A stretch of 64,000 nt of DNA. Origin: Mycoplasmataceae bacterium (GTDB lineage: Bacteria > Bacillota_I > Bacilli_A > Mycoplasmatales > Mycoplasmoidaceae). Shown here piece after piece: positions 43,852 through 54,985 of this stretch; position 1 is the first letter of the stretch; each line of letters starts with the position of its first letter. The position numbers and the translations under genes were made by a program. The stretch is taken from assembly GCA_031265955.1 (NCBI GenBank), contig JAISBY010000008.1, forward strand, positions 1 through 64,000, written 5' to 3'. The notes under the pieces are model-generated. The model ran no database searches and was not told the DNA's origin. It saw nothing but the letters and a program-made list of their open reading frames with translations.

Positions 43852-44406
43852 TTATTCTCCTTTTTGCGCTTGTTTGAAAGAACTTTCGCGCATTTTGTTT
43901 AATTTACTACGAATGGTATCATCAATTGAAATAGCATGCGTTTTTAGTTTAACGCCTCCAATTAATGTAGAGTCAATTTCGTTATTGATGGTTACTTTAG
44001 TTAAGTTCATACCTTGCTTTAAAGCGCTTTCTAAAGCTGTTAATTCATCTTTAGAAAGCGGATAAGCAGAAGTTACTTGCACATAGCTAATACCATAATA
44101 TTGTTGTGTTAGTTTCAAAAATAATTTTATTACTCCAATTAAATCTCGAGCACGATTGAAATCAATTAAAGTTCATAAAAAATAAATAAAGGTTTCATCT
44201 AATGTTTGATTAAAGATGTCGTTAATCATTTTTTTACGTTCATCTTTATCAATACTGGTATTGGCTAACAATTGACAAAAGGATTGATTTTGTTCAAACA
44301 AAATTAACAAGTCGTTAGCTCATTCAAAATAATTTTGTAATTTATTATTTTGTTTTCCTAAATCAAATAATACAGCTGCATAACCATTATCAATACTTGT
44401 AATCAT
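43852..44406 (-). CDS. atpH: F1Fo ATP synthase delta subunit
   Basis: 184 residues of the OSCP/delta type: N-terminal helices ([15 protein letters not shown]), then the C-terminal sheet ([47 protein letters not shown]). Delta fixes the peripheral stalk to the top of F1. Assignment rests on motif and operon position between atpF and atpA. Confidence 0.93.
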
Positions 44407-44407
44407 A

Positions 44408-45025
44408 CTATTTACCCTTTACCTGATTTTTAGCTAGTTTGTCAATAAATTCTTTGACAATTTTTTCGTTGTCTTCTTTATTGAAATTCTTTTGTAATAA
44501 AGCTTCTGTAGCGCTAAAGGCAATATCTAAAATTTGTTTTTCATTACCTTCGCGTAATGTTTTTTCTAATCTTAAAGATTGTTGTTGAGCATCATCCATA
44601 ATTTTTTTAGCGTTGATTTTGCCTTCGCTCTCAATCGCTTCTTTCTTAACATAAGCTTGAGTGGTGGCATTATCAACGATAATTTTTGCTTGTGAATGAG
44701 CTTGAATTCGAGTTTGTTCGGCTTCATTTAGTTTTTCAAAAGCCTCGCGTCGTGATTTTTCTGCCTCAGCTATTTCGTTAGCAATATATTCACGTCGCTT
44801 TGCCAATGAATTTTTTGTGGGTTTTCATGCTAATCAAACAATAATAATAATCAAGAATACACAAGCAAATGTATGCGTTAAAAATACTCATAAGTTAGGT
44901 AACAAATCATCCACAACGTCCTGCGAATTTAACGGTTGGCAAGATGTTAAAATAATAGTCAAAGGTAAAAATAAAACGATGATTGCGCTTATAAATAATA
45001 AAAGTTTTGTACCTTGCCTACTCAT
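44408..45025 (-). CDS. atpF: F1Fo ATP synthase b subunit with lipoprotein signal
   Basis: 205 residues. The N-terminus has a hydrophobic segment ending in the lipobox LTIILTSC (Cys about residue 29). A second membrane segment (TFACVFLIIIIVWLAW) precedes the long dimer helix with b-type heptads (AKRREYIANEIAEAEKSRRE). A lipidated b subunit is typical of mycoplasma ATPases. Several TGA code Trp in the N-terminal part. It forms the peripheral stalk from membrane to F1. Confidence 0.92.
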
Positions 45026-45051
45026 GTATTCCAATGTTATAAAATTTAAAT

Positions 45052-45333
45052 TTATTTAGAAACTACGAAGATTAATAATAGTGCCACGATTAAAGAGTAA
45101 ATGGCAGAAGTTTCAGCGATCGCTGCACCAACGATCATTAATGTTCTTACTCTTGATTCCATTTCTGGGTTACGAGCAATAGCCTCACAAGCTTTACCGG
45201 CGGCATAGCCTTGTCCAATTCCGGCACCTAAACCACCAATTGCTGCTAAACCGGCACCAATGAAAGCTCCTAAACTAGCATTACTATTAGCATCGCCTAC
45301 TGCTTGCGCCATTGCATTTAAAATATCTGTCAT
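45052..45333 (-). CDS. atpE: F1Fo ATP synthase c subunit
   Basis: 93 residues: two hydrophobic helices joined by the polar loop [12 protein letters not shown], with [20 protein letters not shown] in helix 1. The helix-2 carboxylate region is [17 protein letters not shown] (the Glu is the ion carrier). It forms the rotating ring in the membrane. Its own ribosome-binding site (AGGAG) and about 100 bp of non-coding DNA precede it, because the upstream atpB is displaced by an island. Confidence 0.95.
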   Translation of the reverse strand: MTDILNAMAQAVGDANSNASLGAFIGAGLAAIGGLGAGIGQGYAAGKACEAIARNPEMESRVRTLMIVGAAIAETSAIYSLIVALLLIFVVSK

Positions 45334-45432
45334 TTTAACTCCTAAATATATCTAATTAATGTTATTAATGATATTACTATATTAGGGATTTATAACAACA
45401 AATATGGCGTCTAATTTATTTAATAGTAATTT

Positions 45433-45711
45433 TTAAGATGATTTATGATAGTCATATTTGCAACGAGCAATGCGAACAGTATCGCTAGAAGCAACTTGAT
45501 AAATAATTCGATATCTACCAGAAATTTGTCTGCTTCATCATCCACTAAAATTATGTTTTAACGGTTCAGGTTTACCTAACCCTTTTCCATAAGGAGTTTG
45601 TGAGATTTCTTCAAGAATACGCAAAAGTTTCTTAAATTCACTAGCAGGGCCACGACTGCGAAGATCGTTTAACTCTTGTTCAGCAATAGCTGAAAAGTCT
45701 AATTTATACAT
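45433..45711 (-). CDS. YoeB/Txe-type toxin (mRNA interferase)
   Basis: 92 residues. YKLDFSAIAEQELNDL, then PYGKGLGKPEPLKHNFSGWWSRQISGRYRIIYQV and a final C-KYDYHKSS. The kpE-Lkh-l-G-wSR-I-hRivY pattern is that of YoeB/Txe toxins, and the Trp pair is written TGATGA. The antitoxin precedes it with one base between. It lies at the atpE-side edge of the island that splits the ATPase operon. Confidence 0.85.
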
Positions 45712-45712
45712 T

Positions 45713-45886
45713 CTATATTTTTTTAATTTCTTTTAAGGAAATAATTTTGTGTTGTTTAGAATCATCAAACTGTTTAATTGATTTAGCAGTCAATAAATCT
45801 TCATAGTCGGCAGATACAATAAATTCAATCGCTTCAATTTTAGAGGCGAATGTTCTAGTTTTACCGTTTACTGAAATTTGTACCAT
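45713..45886 (-). CDS. putative antitoxin partner of the YoeB-like toxin
   Basis: 57 residues: MVQISVNGKTRTFASKIEAIEFIVSADYEDLL and a Lys/Ile-rich end. Not a typical YefM fold, but the size and one-base spacing to the toxin fit. The start resembles the small gene before the other toxin (29360-29530). A TATAAT ends 9 nt before the ATG. Confidence 0.65.
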   Translation of the reverse strand: MVQISVNGKTRTFASKIEAIEFIVSADYEDLLTAKSIKQFDDSKQHKIISLKEIKKI

Positions 45887-45919
45887 GATTTAGTGATTAT
45901 AACAAATTATTTTTTACGA

Positions 45920-46894
45920 TTAATTACTAGTAATTATCACTTTAGGGAAGTGGTCATTTAAAGTTTTTAAATTAATTTCAGCCGTTCCTTTTGTGGTTGA
46001 AGCATTTGTGGCTAGTCCAGTTGCGAAAGTAATTTTCTGTTCAGAACTAGCTTCTAAAAGTTCACATGCTAAAAATCCTGCCACTAGTGTATCGCCACAA
46101 CCGACAGTATTTACAATCAAATGCTTTGGCGGAATAGCATGATAGATACCTTGTTTTGTTATTAATAAAGCACCATCCTCTCCTAATGAAATAACAAAAT
46201 TTGAAATTCCATTCTTTACTTGTTCTTTTGCAAAATCAATAGCTTGTTTTTTAGAAAAATTCTTTCGTTTTAATAATTGACGAATTTCATCAACATTTGG
46301 TTTTACAAAGTTGGGTTTATTAATCAAATTATCAATTAAACTCGCTCCGCTTGTATCTAAAAAAACTTCAATTTTTTGTTTATGACAAATCTTAATTAAT
46401 TTGCCATAAAACATTGGCTCTAATCCATGAGGTAAACTGCCAGCTAAACTCACGATATCAAAACCTTTAATTAGCTTTTGAAAAAAAATAAGAAATTTAT
46501 TAGCATCAGTTTTATTAACGGTAGGCCCAGGTTCTAATAATTCAGTAATCTGATGGTTGACAACATTATTAGCGTTCACACAGATTCTAGTTTGCCCATA
46601 TTGCAGTTTATAGAATTGATGTTTAATTTTTTCTTTATCTAAAGCTCGCATTAAATACGAACCGTTCTCTCCAGCGATAATTCCGGTTACTACAACATTA
46701 ATACCTAATTGATGTAACGCTCTGGCTTCGTTTAATCCTTTGCCACCTGCAGAGTTACTAACTTGATTAATACGATTGACTTCGCCAATTTCTAAAGATT
46801 TAACGCTTCATTGTTTGTCAATTGCAGGGTTTAACGTGACAGTTAGTACTTTTTTGTTTTTAATGCTTTTAAAATTTAAATTCATATTCTTCAT
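45920..46894 (-). CDS. PfkB-family ketose-phosphate kinase (1-phosphofructokinase/tagatose-6-P kinase type)
   Basis: 324 residues. VTLNPAIDKQW, the glycine-rich SNSAGGKGLNEARAL, LAGSLPHGLEP, the anion-hole/catalytic NTVGCGDTLVAGFLA (Asp is the base) and C-terminal ATGLATNAS define the LacC/FruK branch. These phosphorylate fructose-1-P or tagatose-6-P to a bisphosphate for aldolase. I chose ATG 46894 because it overlaps the stop of the dehydrogenase gene (TAATG). The operon suggests it acts on the ketose phosphate made by that dehydrogenase. Exact sugar unknown. Confidence 0.85.
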
Positions 46895-48156
46895 TAGATT
46901 GCATGGAAATGTTTCAATAAAATTTGTTCAGCTTCAACATTCCACAAGCCATGATGTTTTTGACATGCTGAATTTAATTTTTTAAAAAGTGGGTTAGTCT
47001 CGCCCAATTTTTCAAAATCATTTAAAGATGTTAGTGGTAAGTCAAATTGAGTATAACTTAAGATTTTACCATCTTTAAATTTAGGTAAATTAGTAACTGC
47101 ATCTGCTATAGCATTAATGCCGCAAATATGAGACACCATTAATGCTGGTCGAATTTGTTTTTGTGCTGCAAGTCTCAAAGATTCCTTTAGATCTTCAACA
47201 TTTCCGCCAGTGCTGCCAAGAATATGTGTACTTATGTAATGACAATTGTACAGGTTTATATTAGATTTAAATTCTTTATCAGACGGACCAGCAAAGAAAT
47301 TAAAACAACCATCAAAAGCTAATAACTTATCACCTAATTCACAAATTTCTTTAATCGGAGCATATACGAACACATCGTGATAACCCTCGCCATTTGTTAA
47401 ATTCATTAGAGTTACATAAGGATCTTTAGTAATTTTTGTATTTACATAAATTAATTTAACACCTTGTGTCTTAGCATATTCTGGTGAAATTAAATGCTTG
47501 GCTTTATTTAGACGTTGGTCATCAATGTCTACAACAACAACGCGTTTTGGTTTATCTTTTAGTATTAAAGGGTATTCAATTGCTCCCAGTCCCATTGGGC
47601 CAGCACCACCTAAAATTAAAACATTACCATTTGCTTTGATACCCATCATGTGATTGTAATTAGTTTTATTAGTATGGTACATTGTATGGTAACCACCAAC
47701 AATACAGCTCATTGGTTCTCCCAATGAAGCATCAAAATATCCACCACCATCATAATGGAACAAACATCCTAGTTCCATTACTTCGTTAGGAACAACAGCA
47801 TAAGTTGCACTACCGCCATAAAAACGATAAGAATAACCAGGTGAAGCTAAACTACCTTTGTAATTTAAAGCAGGTTGTTGAGCAAATTTTTCGCCTGGTT
47901 TAAATTCATGTTGTCATTTTTTGCCAACCTTAACTATGTTACCAGCAAATTCGTGGCCAATAATAATGGGATTTTTATCAATGTCCTGCGGAGCTCTTTT
48001 ATGTTTGTTACCTTGAATTAATAATTTATATGTGGACATACAAATACTGTCAGAGATAATTTTTATTAAGATTTCATCGTCTTTAATTTCTGGTAATTCA
48101 AATTCTTCTAATCTTAAATCATTAGCTCCATATAAGCGGACAGCTTTAGTTTTCAT
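46894..48156 (-). CDS. zinc-type medium-chain dehydrogenase, SorE/hexitol-phosphate dehydrogenase-like
   Basis: 420 residues of the alcohol-dehydrogenase superfamily: GHEFAGNIVKVG, a Rossmann motif GGAGPMGLGAIEY and VVVDIDDQRL. The length and tail are like L-sorbose-1-phosphate reductases. Its start lies 11 nt inside the end of the mannitol-type PTS gene, so the two are coupled. It probably oxidises the hexitol phosphate delivered by the PTS to a ketose phosphate, which the downstream kinase then uses. A classical MtlD is absent. Metal ligands are only partly evident, so zinc use is inferred from family. Confidence 0.8.
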
Positions 48157-50146
48157 TTTCTACCTCAGTTAATAGTCTGTAAATTTTATTCATATCATTT
48201 GATTTTACTAAATTAATTACCTCTGTTTCAGTTGTTAACTTGTTACAAATGTTTTGCAAAACATTCATGTGATCTTCGTTATTTACAGCAATACCAATTA
48301 CTAATTGTACTGGTGTGTCATGTCAATCAATTGGTTTTTTATAAGTTGCCACTGATAAACCGTTTTGTTTAATATATTTACGATCTTCGTTGACAGCATG
48401 TGGTATCGCTATTAAATTACCGATGGCTACGCTTACATCTTTGTCGCGTTTCACCATGCCATCAATGTATTCTTTAGAAATGCATTTCTGATCTAAAAGT
48501 AATTTGCCAACACGAGATATAGCTTGTTTGACTGTTTCTGATTGGCAGCCCAATTGAATGCATTTTTTAGACAGAATTTTATCATTTCTCTTCTTATTTA
48601 TAGATTTGATATTTTGAGAATTAACATTAATTACATTATTTTTTTGCAGGTCAATAGCAATGGTTTCGTATTCTGGTGCATTCATAAAATCTTTAATTGA
48701 TACAATTTTGGCATTAGGATTTCGTTGCACTACTTGATTTTTAAGGCTTTCGTGCACAACAATTAATTTAGCGTCTTGTGGCACTTCGCTTACTGACTTG
48801 TGAATAACATCAATGTCTTTAATGCCTTTGGAATGAAATATTTTTTTAAGTTTGGTTGCACCCATCGCGCTTGAACCCATTCCAGCATCACAAGCAAATA
48901 CTACAGTTTTTACATTTGATAAATCATTACTAGCGCTATATGTTCCTTTGCTCTCAGCTTTCATAGCGGTTACTGTTGCTTGACTCTCTTGTAATGATTT
49001 AGTAGGTTTTTTAAATTTGAAGCAAATAGCAGAACCCAATAAACTAATAGCTGTAGCTCCTAAAATACCAGCAGTATTGGCAATATAAGTTGAACCAGGA
49101 TAGTGGTTAATAAGTGTTCCAGGTAATTGTGCTTGTCCTGAAAGATTGCTTGGAGTCATAATGTATTCCATGATTATTGACCCAGGCGAAGCTGGTGCTT
49201 GTAAACCTCCACCAAGGAGTTGTTCTAAAGCAACTCCTGCTACTCCTGCCAGGATTAACGGAATTATTAAAATCGGCATTAAAATTACGAATGGAAAATA
49301 AACTTCGTGAATTCCGCCTAATAAATGAATCGGCAGAGCTCCAATGGCGTTGCGACGATTGTCACCTTTATTAAAAAGAATATATCCTAATAGTAAGCCT
49401 GTTCCCGGGCCTGGGTTAGATTCAATCATAAATAAAATGGATCGACCATAGTCACTTGCTTCGGCTGTTCCGAGTGGAGTGAAAACACCATGATTAATAG
49501 CATTGTTTAGAAATAATACTTTGGCAGGTTCAACAATGATAGACATCAATGGCAAACCGTGAAATTTTTCTAATCCGTTGACAGCTTTTCCCAGAACTCA
49601 AGTAAAACCGATTACAGGATAACCAATGGCAAAATAACCAATTGCCATCAAAATTGCTCCAACAATGCCGATAGATAGATTGGTAAAAAGCATTTCAAAA
49701 CCAGTTGGAGTAATTTTTTTGACTTGTTTATCAGCGTATTTAATAGCGATGCCACCAAGCGGTCCAACAATCATGGCGCCTAAAAACATTAGCATATCAG
49801 CACCGTTTAATAAAGGTTGCACATATGATGGTGCAACGCTATGCTGTCCTGCCACAATTAAACTTGCAGCAAACATCGCACCAACGACACCACCTTTGAT
49901 ATCGGCTATTAATTTACCTCCCAAAAAAGCAATCAACAAAGGTAAAAGATAAGTAATAAGAATTGTTGTCAAAGCACCAAAAGCTGTTTTGACTCATCCT
50001 TCTGGTAGATAGCAACTAACAGTTGCTATCAAACCAAAACCAATGAAGGCGCCAATTATTGGCATAATCATTTTACTCAAAAAGTTGCCTAGGCGTTGAG
50101 CGTTGCCTTTTGCTTTTTGAAAAAATAATCTAGTCTGTCTCTCCAC
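48146..50146 (-). CDS. mtlA: mannitol-type PTS permease EIICBA
   Basis: 666 residues. The IIC membrane domain (GAFIGFGLIA.., GGHx-like GGIHEVYFPF, residues 1 to about 340) is followed by IIB with the phospho-Cys motif VFACDAGMGSSAMGA, then IIA with phospho-His in IAIPHAVNEDRKYI. This three-domain order is that of mannitol permeases. GTG start at 50146, 9 nt after mupG. Two Trp in IIC are TGA. It imports and phosphorylates a hexitol, with the next two genes as its catabolic enzymes. Confidence 0.9.
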
Positions 50147-50155
50147 GAGAAAAGT

Positions 50156-51277
50156 TTAACACTTTAATCTAAAATGATTTCAAGAACTTATACGAGATAA
50201 TTTTTGTAAATCTTTTGGATTAACTTTACCAATATAGTTAAATGTATTATCAATAAATATGAATTTATTGCGGAGTATAATTCAAAGTTCGCCAGCATAA
50301 TGTTTATCACTATTATTAATTACAATGATGTCTCCGCGCTTAGCGTGGCTGATGTTTCTTTGAGGTTTAACATTTCGAAATAACAATCTAGTATCAGTAC
50401 TTCGAATGAACCCATCTGTTAAATCTCCGCGTCGAAAATGATATTTATAATTTGCAATATTTTTTTCTTCCATTTGCAAGTTTTTTTCCAGTGTAACTTT
50501 CAAATTAATAACATTCTCAACGTATTTATTTTTAACAAACGGTTTTGCAAATTGACTCATTACTTTTAGTTCTAAATCACTAGCAGGGAAATTACCAATG
50601 AATATCTCGTTTAATTTTGTTTTATTTATTATTTCTTTTGCTTGTTCTTGAATTGGTAAACTACGATGTTTTTCTAATGTTGGTAATTTAATTTGTTTGT
50701 TTGTTATTGGTTGTTGACCAAAGTAAGCTGCTTGGCTAGTCACAAAAGTACCATTAGCGATTTTTAAAGATTGATATTTTTTATTGCATCTACTAAAGTA
50801 GTCTCACCCTAATCCGGTTTGATTCTTTGGGTAAAAGTTATGTAATACGCTTATTCGCGAGATATTAGCTTTTAAAGATATAACATCATCAATAAATTTT
50901 GTATCATTTGAAGCATTTATTTGAATATCAACACCTTGATAAGTAGCATCAGCCACAACGGATGGTAAAAGTGGTGTATCTAATCTTAAACAATCAATTT
51001 GAAATAATTTGAGTTTACTAAAATGATTATCATCTTTTAACATTCGAATAACACTAGGGCCAATGTCGGCAATAATATAAAAACCCAGTTGTTTGGCAAG
51101 TTTAAATAATCTCAGATATTTTGGTAAGTTGATATTCACTGATGGTTGGTCCAAATAAAACAACGAAGTGAATATTTTAGTAAAACCATATTTTTTTGCA
51201 GTAATCAAATATTTTTTAATTTCGTTAAATTCAATATGTTGGGGATAAACCGATACACCCAAGACAACTTTTCTCAT
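50156..51277 (-). CDS. MupG-family (DUF871) TIM-barrel hydrolase
   Basis: 373 residues. The N-terminal barrel (VVLGVSVYPQH, IFTSLFYLDQP, GFYIIADIGPSV, LRLDTPLLP, DIQINASND, ISVLHNFYPKNQTGLGWDYF) and the small C-terminal domain are those of DUF871 proteins. One member, S. aureus MupG, cleaves 6-phospho-MurNAc-GlcNAc taken up by a PTS. These bacteria have no wall, so the substrate would be peptidoglycan fragments of other bacteria or another 6-phospho-disaccharide. It heads the operon with mtlA and is divergent from a lactose/cellobiose-type PTS. Confidence 0.8.
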
Positions 51278-51311
51278 AATTATTCTGTGTTTAACTTTCC
51301 GCAATAAGTCA

Positions 51312-51317
51312 TATACT
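51312..51317 (+). promoter_or_regulatory. -10 box for the lactose/cellobiose-type PTS operon
   Basis: TATACT in the 100-bp divergent region between mupG and the IIB gene. A GTGAGG ribosome-binding site precedes ATG 51379. Confidence 0.4.
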
Positions 51318-51378
51318 CTACGATATTGATTATTACAAAGAATTGTTAATTTATTAATTAAATAAGTGAGGAATAAAA

Positions 51379-51678
51379 ATGAAGAAAATTTTATTATTAT
51401 GTTCGGCTGGTATGAGCACATCACTATTAGTGAGAAAGATGTTAGAAGATGCTAGAAAAAACAATTTTGATTTTCACATTGAAGCCAAATCAATGGGTGA
51501 AGGCAAAACTGAATTAAACAATTGAGATGTAATATTATTAGGACCGCAAGTGTCCTATGCGCTTAGTGAAATTAAAGGTTTAACAGCAAAACCAGTATCT
51601 GTTATTCCAAGCAACATTTATGGTTTAGGCAAAGGTGATGAAGCCAACTTATTAGTTAAAAAAATGATAGGCGAATAA
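51379..51678 (+). CDS. PTS lactose/cellobiose-type EIIB
   Basis: 99 residues: KKILLLCSAGMSTSLLVRKM with phospho-Cys8, DVILLGPQVSYAL, and VIPSNIYGLGKGD. It passes phosphate from IIA (encoded convergently at 55572-55886) to the sugar at IIC, whose gene begins 4 nt downstream. One TGA-Trp. Confidence 0.92.
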
Positions 51679-51682
51679 AATA

Positions 51683-53935
51683 ATGCCAGGTAATGTTGCT
51701 CAGGAAGAATTCAAAGATAAAAAAACTTCCATCAAAGATTGATTTACTAAAAAATTCATTCCCAAAGTTGCTAAGATCGGCAATCAAAGACACATAGCAG
51801 CAATTAGAGATTCGTTTGGGACAATGATCCCTATCATTATTGCTGGCAGTATTGGTATTTTAATTGGTACCATCGGTTTCGGCGGCTGAGGTAGTGGTTA
51901 TGTTTCTATTTTAGGTTTATTATGTAAAGCTAGCAATTCTCACACTGCATGAAGTGACATTTCTACAATGTTAGCAAGTACTAATAACAATTGAGGAAAA
52001 ATATCCACTATTTTTTCATCCATCTTTAATGTGATGAATACCGCAACAATTGGAATGATGTCGATTTATTTTATTTTTTTATTTGGTTATTATTTGGCAT
52101 TAGGCAAAAAAAATAAACAACCGATTATTGGTGGTTTTGTTGCACTAGCTTCATTTGTGATTGCCTGTATGGGGCAAATTACTTTTTTTATGGGAGCACA
52201 AGGATTAATTGCGGCAATTGTATTTGGCATTATCTCAAGTGAATTGTACGTTAGGTTTTGTAATGTTGAAAAATTTAATTTGAAACTTCCTGATTCTGTT
52301 CCGCCAGCTGTCGGAAAGTCTTTTCAAGTTTTCCTACCAGCTTTTTTCGCTTTAGCCTGCGTTGCTGTTTTAAATTTAGTGGTGCTAATGCCAGCTATTC
52401 TTATTCCGTCATCTCATCTATATGTTACTGGGATGTCATATGATACAGTTAGCAATGGTTTATTGTTTGATCAAACAATGTGAGATAAAGCTTTCCCAGA
52501 CGGAAATTTATGAAGCCAACAAAATGCAAATTTGCTAAATGAATTATTTACTAGATTTAGTGATACTGCATCTTACACAGACGGCCATAGTTTTAAAGAA
52601 TGATTGGATACACTAAGTCCTTCACAAAATGCTTTTGTTGCTACAGCACTTGCCAACTATGATGGTAAAATTGATCTTAGTACTTTAACGTCAATTTTAG
52701 ATCACGCTAAAATTAATGCCGTTTGAAATAGTAGTCTTAACAACTGAATATTATCAATTAATTGAAACGATATTAAAATTGGTAGCACATCCTTTGGTTT
52801 AGGGGAAGCAATTTATCAATTTTTCACAATGTGATTTATTAGTTTTGCGACTAGTAACGGGGGTTTGGCGCTAGCTGTATTATTTGCATTCTTTGTATCG
52901 TTTTTCTGATTCTTCGGTATTCACGGTTCCAACATTATGGGTGGAATCTTTGAGCCTATTTGGACCATGATCGTGGTTTTGAATTCCACTCTAGTTACAA
53001 GTATGGGCAGTTATGATGCAGCCGTTGCGACTGGTAGCATGGGTGTGTTTGGCAAACCTTTCTTTGATTCATTTATGTATGTTGGTGGTAGCGGCGCTAC
53101 TTTAGGACTTTTAATTGCTACTTTCATATTTTCAAAGCGAAGAGATTTAAAGGAAATAGCAAAATATGCTACCCCCCCCGGAATATTTCAAATCAACGAA
53201 CCAACAATATTCGGTTATCCAATTATTTTAAATCCAGTTTATTTTGCACCATTTATATTAGCACCAATCGCCAATTTAATGACTGCTTACATTTTTTCAC
53301 CAGCCGTATTAAATTGAATGCATTATCCTTACATTATTATTCCATGAACGACGCCTTGGTTTTTAGGCGGTATTTTGTCTACTCTAAGCCCCGGTGCATT
53401 GATACCCACGATTTTGGTTATTTTTATAGACATTTTCATATATCTACCTTTTGTATTAATTGACAACAGGAAGTTTTTCAAGCGAATTAAAAATGAAAAC
53501 GTGGAAATGTATCATGAAGAACTTAAGTATTCGTTTAATAAATATTACCATTTTGTTGCTAATACTAAGAAGAAATACCAAGCTAAATTAAATGCAGCAG
53601 ATCACGCTGTTACTGTCGCCGAAAATCGTAATGACTTCATCAAATCATTAACATTCAAAGAAGCAAGAAAAACTCGGATGATTAACAAGAATTTAACTAA
53701 GGCTAATGAAAGAAAAACCCAATTGATTAAGAAGGCAGAAGAGTTTAAAAGTAAACGCGATAAAACGGAAATGAATTTGAAAAATAAATTATTAAAAGCA
53801 AATTTACAATTATCGGAAAAATTGAAAAAACAAAATACTAAGATCCAAACAAGAATCAACCAAAAGCCAAGTTATATGAAGAAGGGCGAATTGAAATTGC
53901 AGTTTAATAACGACATTATCGCAAGTCTAGCATAA
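51683..53935 (+). CDS. PTS lactose/cellobiose-type EIIC with C-terminal coiled-coil extension
   Basis: 750 residues. The membrane domain has the family motifs GIHGSNI, GGSGATLGL and INEPTIFGYPIILNP. A 120-residue soluble insert replaces a loop after helix 5. After residue 590 comes about 150 residues of highly charged helix (KKKYQAKLNAADHAV.., KANERKTQLIKKAEEF), unusual for IIC. A C8 run at 53172-53179 encodes Thr-Pro-Pro just before the NEP motif and is in frame now. A one-base slip would remove the sugar site. More than ten TGA are Trp. Confidence 0.9.
53172..53179 (+). repeat. C8 homopolymer inside a PTS permease gene
   Basis: Eight C in codons for Thr-Pro-Pro in ATPPGIFQINEP. Currently in frame. 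Confidence 0.9.
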
Positions 53936-53938
53936 AAT

Positions 53939-54985
53939 ATGTTTAAACTGAAAATTGCTTTTGTTGGTGCAGGAAGAATTGTCGAATGGTGTTTGAACGA
54001 TGCTAAATTATGTAAATACAAAAATCAAATTGAGTTAATCGGAATTTTTAATCATCATTTAGACAGAGCAATTGAAAAACAAAAAAAATATAAGATTAAA
54101 AAAACTTATGCAAATTTTAATGAATTATTAAGTGATAAACAATCTTACAATCTTGCCTACGTTGGTACTAATGACCAAACGCATTTTGCATATGTAAAGC
54201 AACTTTTAGGCCACAAAATTAATGTTTTTTGTGAAAAACCACTTGCATTAAATTATAAAGATGCTAAGTTACTGTATGGCTTAGCTAAGAAAAATAAAGT
54301 TTTATTATTTGAAGGGATTAAAACTGGCTTTTCTCCGGCCTATAAAAAAGTAAAAAAATATATTAGCGATGGTTTGCTAGGAGAATTGTGCTATGTTTGT
54401 TCATCACATGCTAAGGTTTCAACATCAAAAAGAATGGTACCAAATCCTTCTCCAAATGATAATGTTAGTGGATTTCACAAAGCTGGAGCAATGTATGAAT
54501 TATTCACAACATTAGATATATGCGGAGCACCTAAAACAATCACATACATGAATGAAAGTTATCCGCATAATAAAGCATTGATGACCAGCATTCTAACAAT
54601 GCGTCACAAAAATAAATGCGTCTCCACATCCTTTGGTAGTGAAAAATTTTCAGATAATTTGCAAACTAAAATTTGTGGCACTAAAGGTGTAATATTGCTG
54701 GGTGGTAATATAGCAAAGTATCATAAGGACTACAAAAAAGATACAGCTCATTTTGCCTATACATATGAAATTTATGACACACAACAGAATTTAATTAAGA
54801 AAGAAGACTGCTATATTAAAACTAATGGTGAAGGATTAATTAAAGAAATAGAACATGTATACGAATTATTAAAACATAATAAAATACAAAGTGATGTTGT
54901 GCCACCAGCAATGTCTTTAACAATTATTAAAATAATTGAATTAACAAATAATACGAATGATAGTAAGGTAATTCAATATGAGTAA
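53939..54985 (+). CDS. Gfo/Idh/MocA-family NAD(P)-dependent sugar oxidoreductase
   Basis: 348 residues. Rossmann motif KIAFVGAGRIVEW, then the conserved FCEKPLALN (Lys of EKP), and the sugar-binding C-terminal sheet with GFHKAGAMYELFTTLDICG. These enzymes oxidise or epimerise sugars or sugar derivatives. It starts 3 nt after the IIC stop, so it belongs to this PTS operon and probably processes the imported sugar. Confidence 0.88.
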   Translation: MFKLKIAFVGAGRIVEWCLNDAKLCKYKNQIELIGIFNHHLDRAIEKQKKYKIKKTYANFNELLSDKQSYNLAYVGTNDQTHFAYVKQLLGHKINVFCEKPLALNYKDAKLLYGLAKKNKVLLFEGIKTGFSPAYKKVKKYISDGLLGELCYVCSSHAKVSTSKRMVPNPSPNDNVSGFHKAGAMYELFTTLDICGAPKTITYMNESYPHNKALMTSILTMRHKNKCVSTSFGSEKFSDNLQTKICGTKGVILLGGNIAKYHKDYKKDTAHFAYTYEIYDTQQNLIKKEDCYIKTNGEGLIKEIEHVYELLKHNKIQSDVVPPAMSLTIIKIIELTNNTNDSKVIQYE

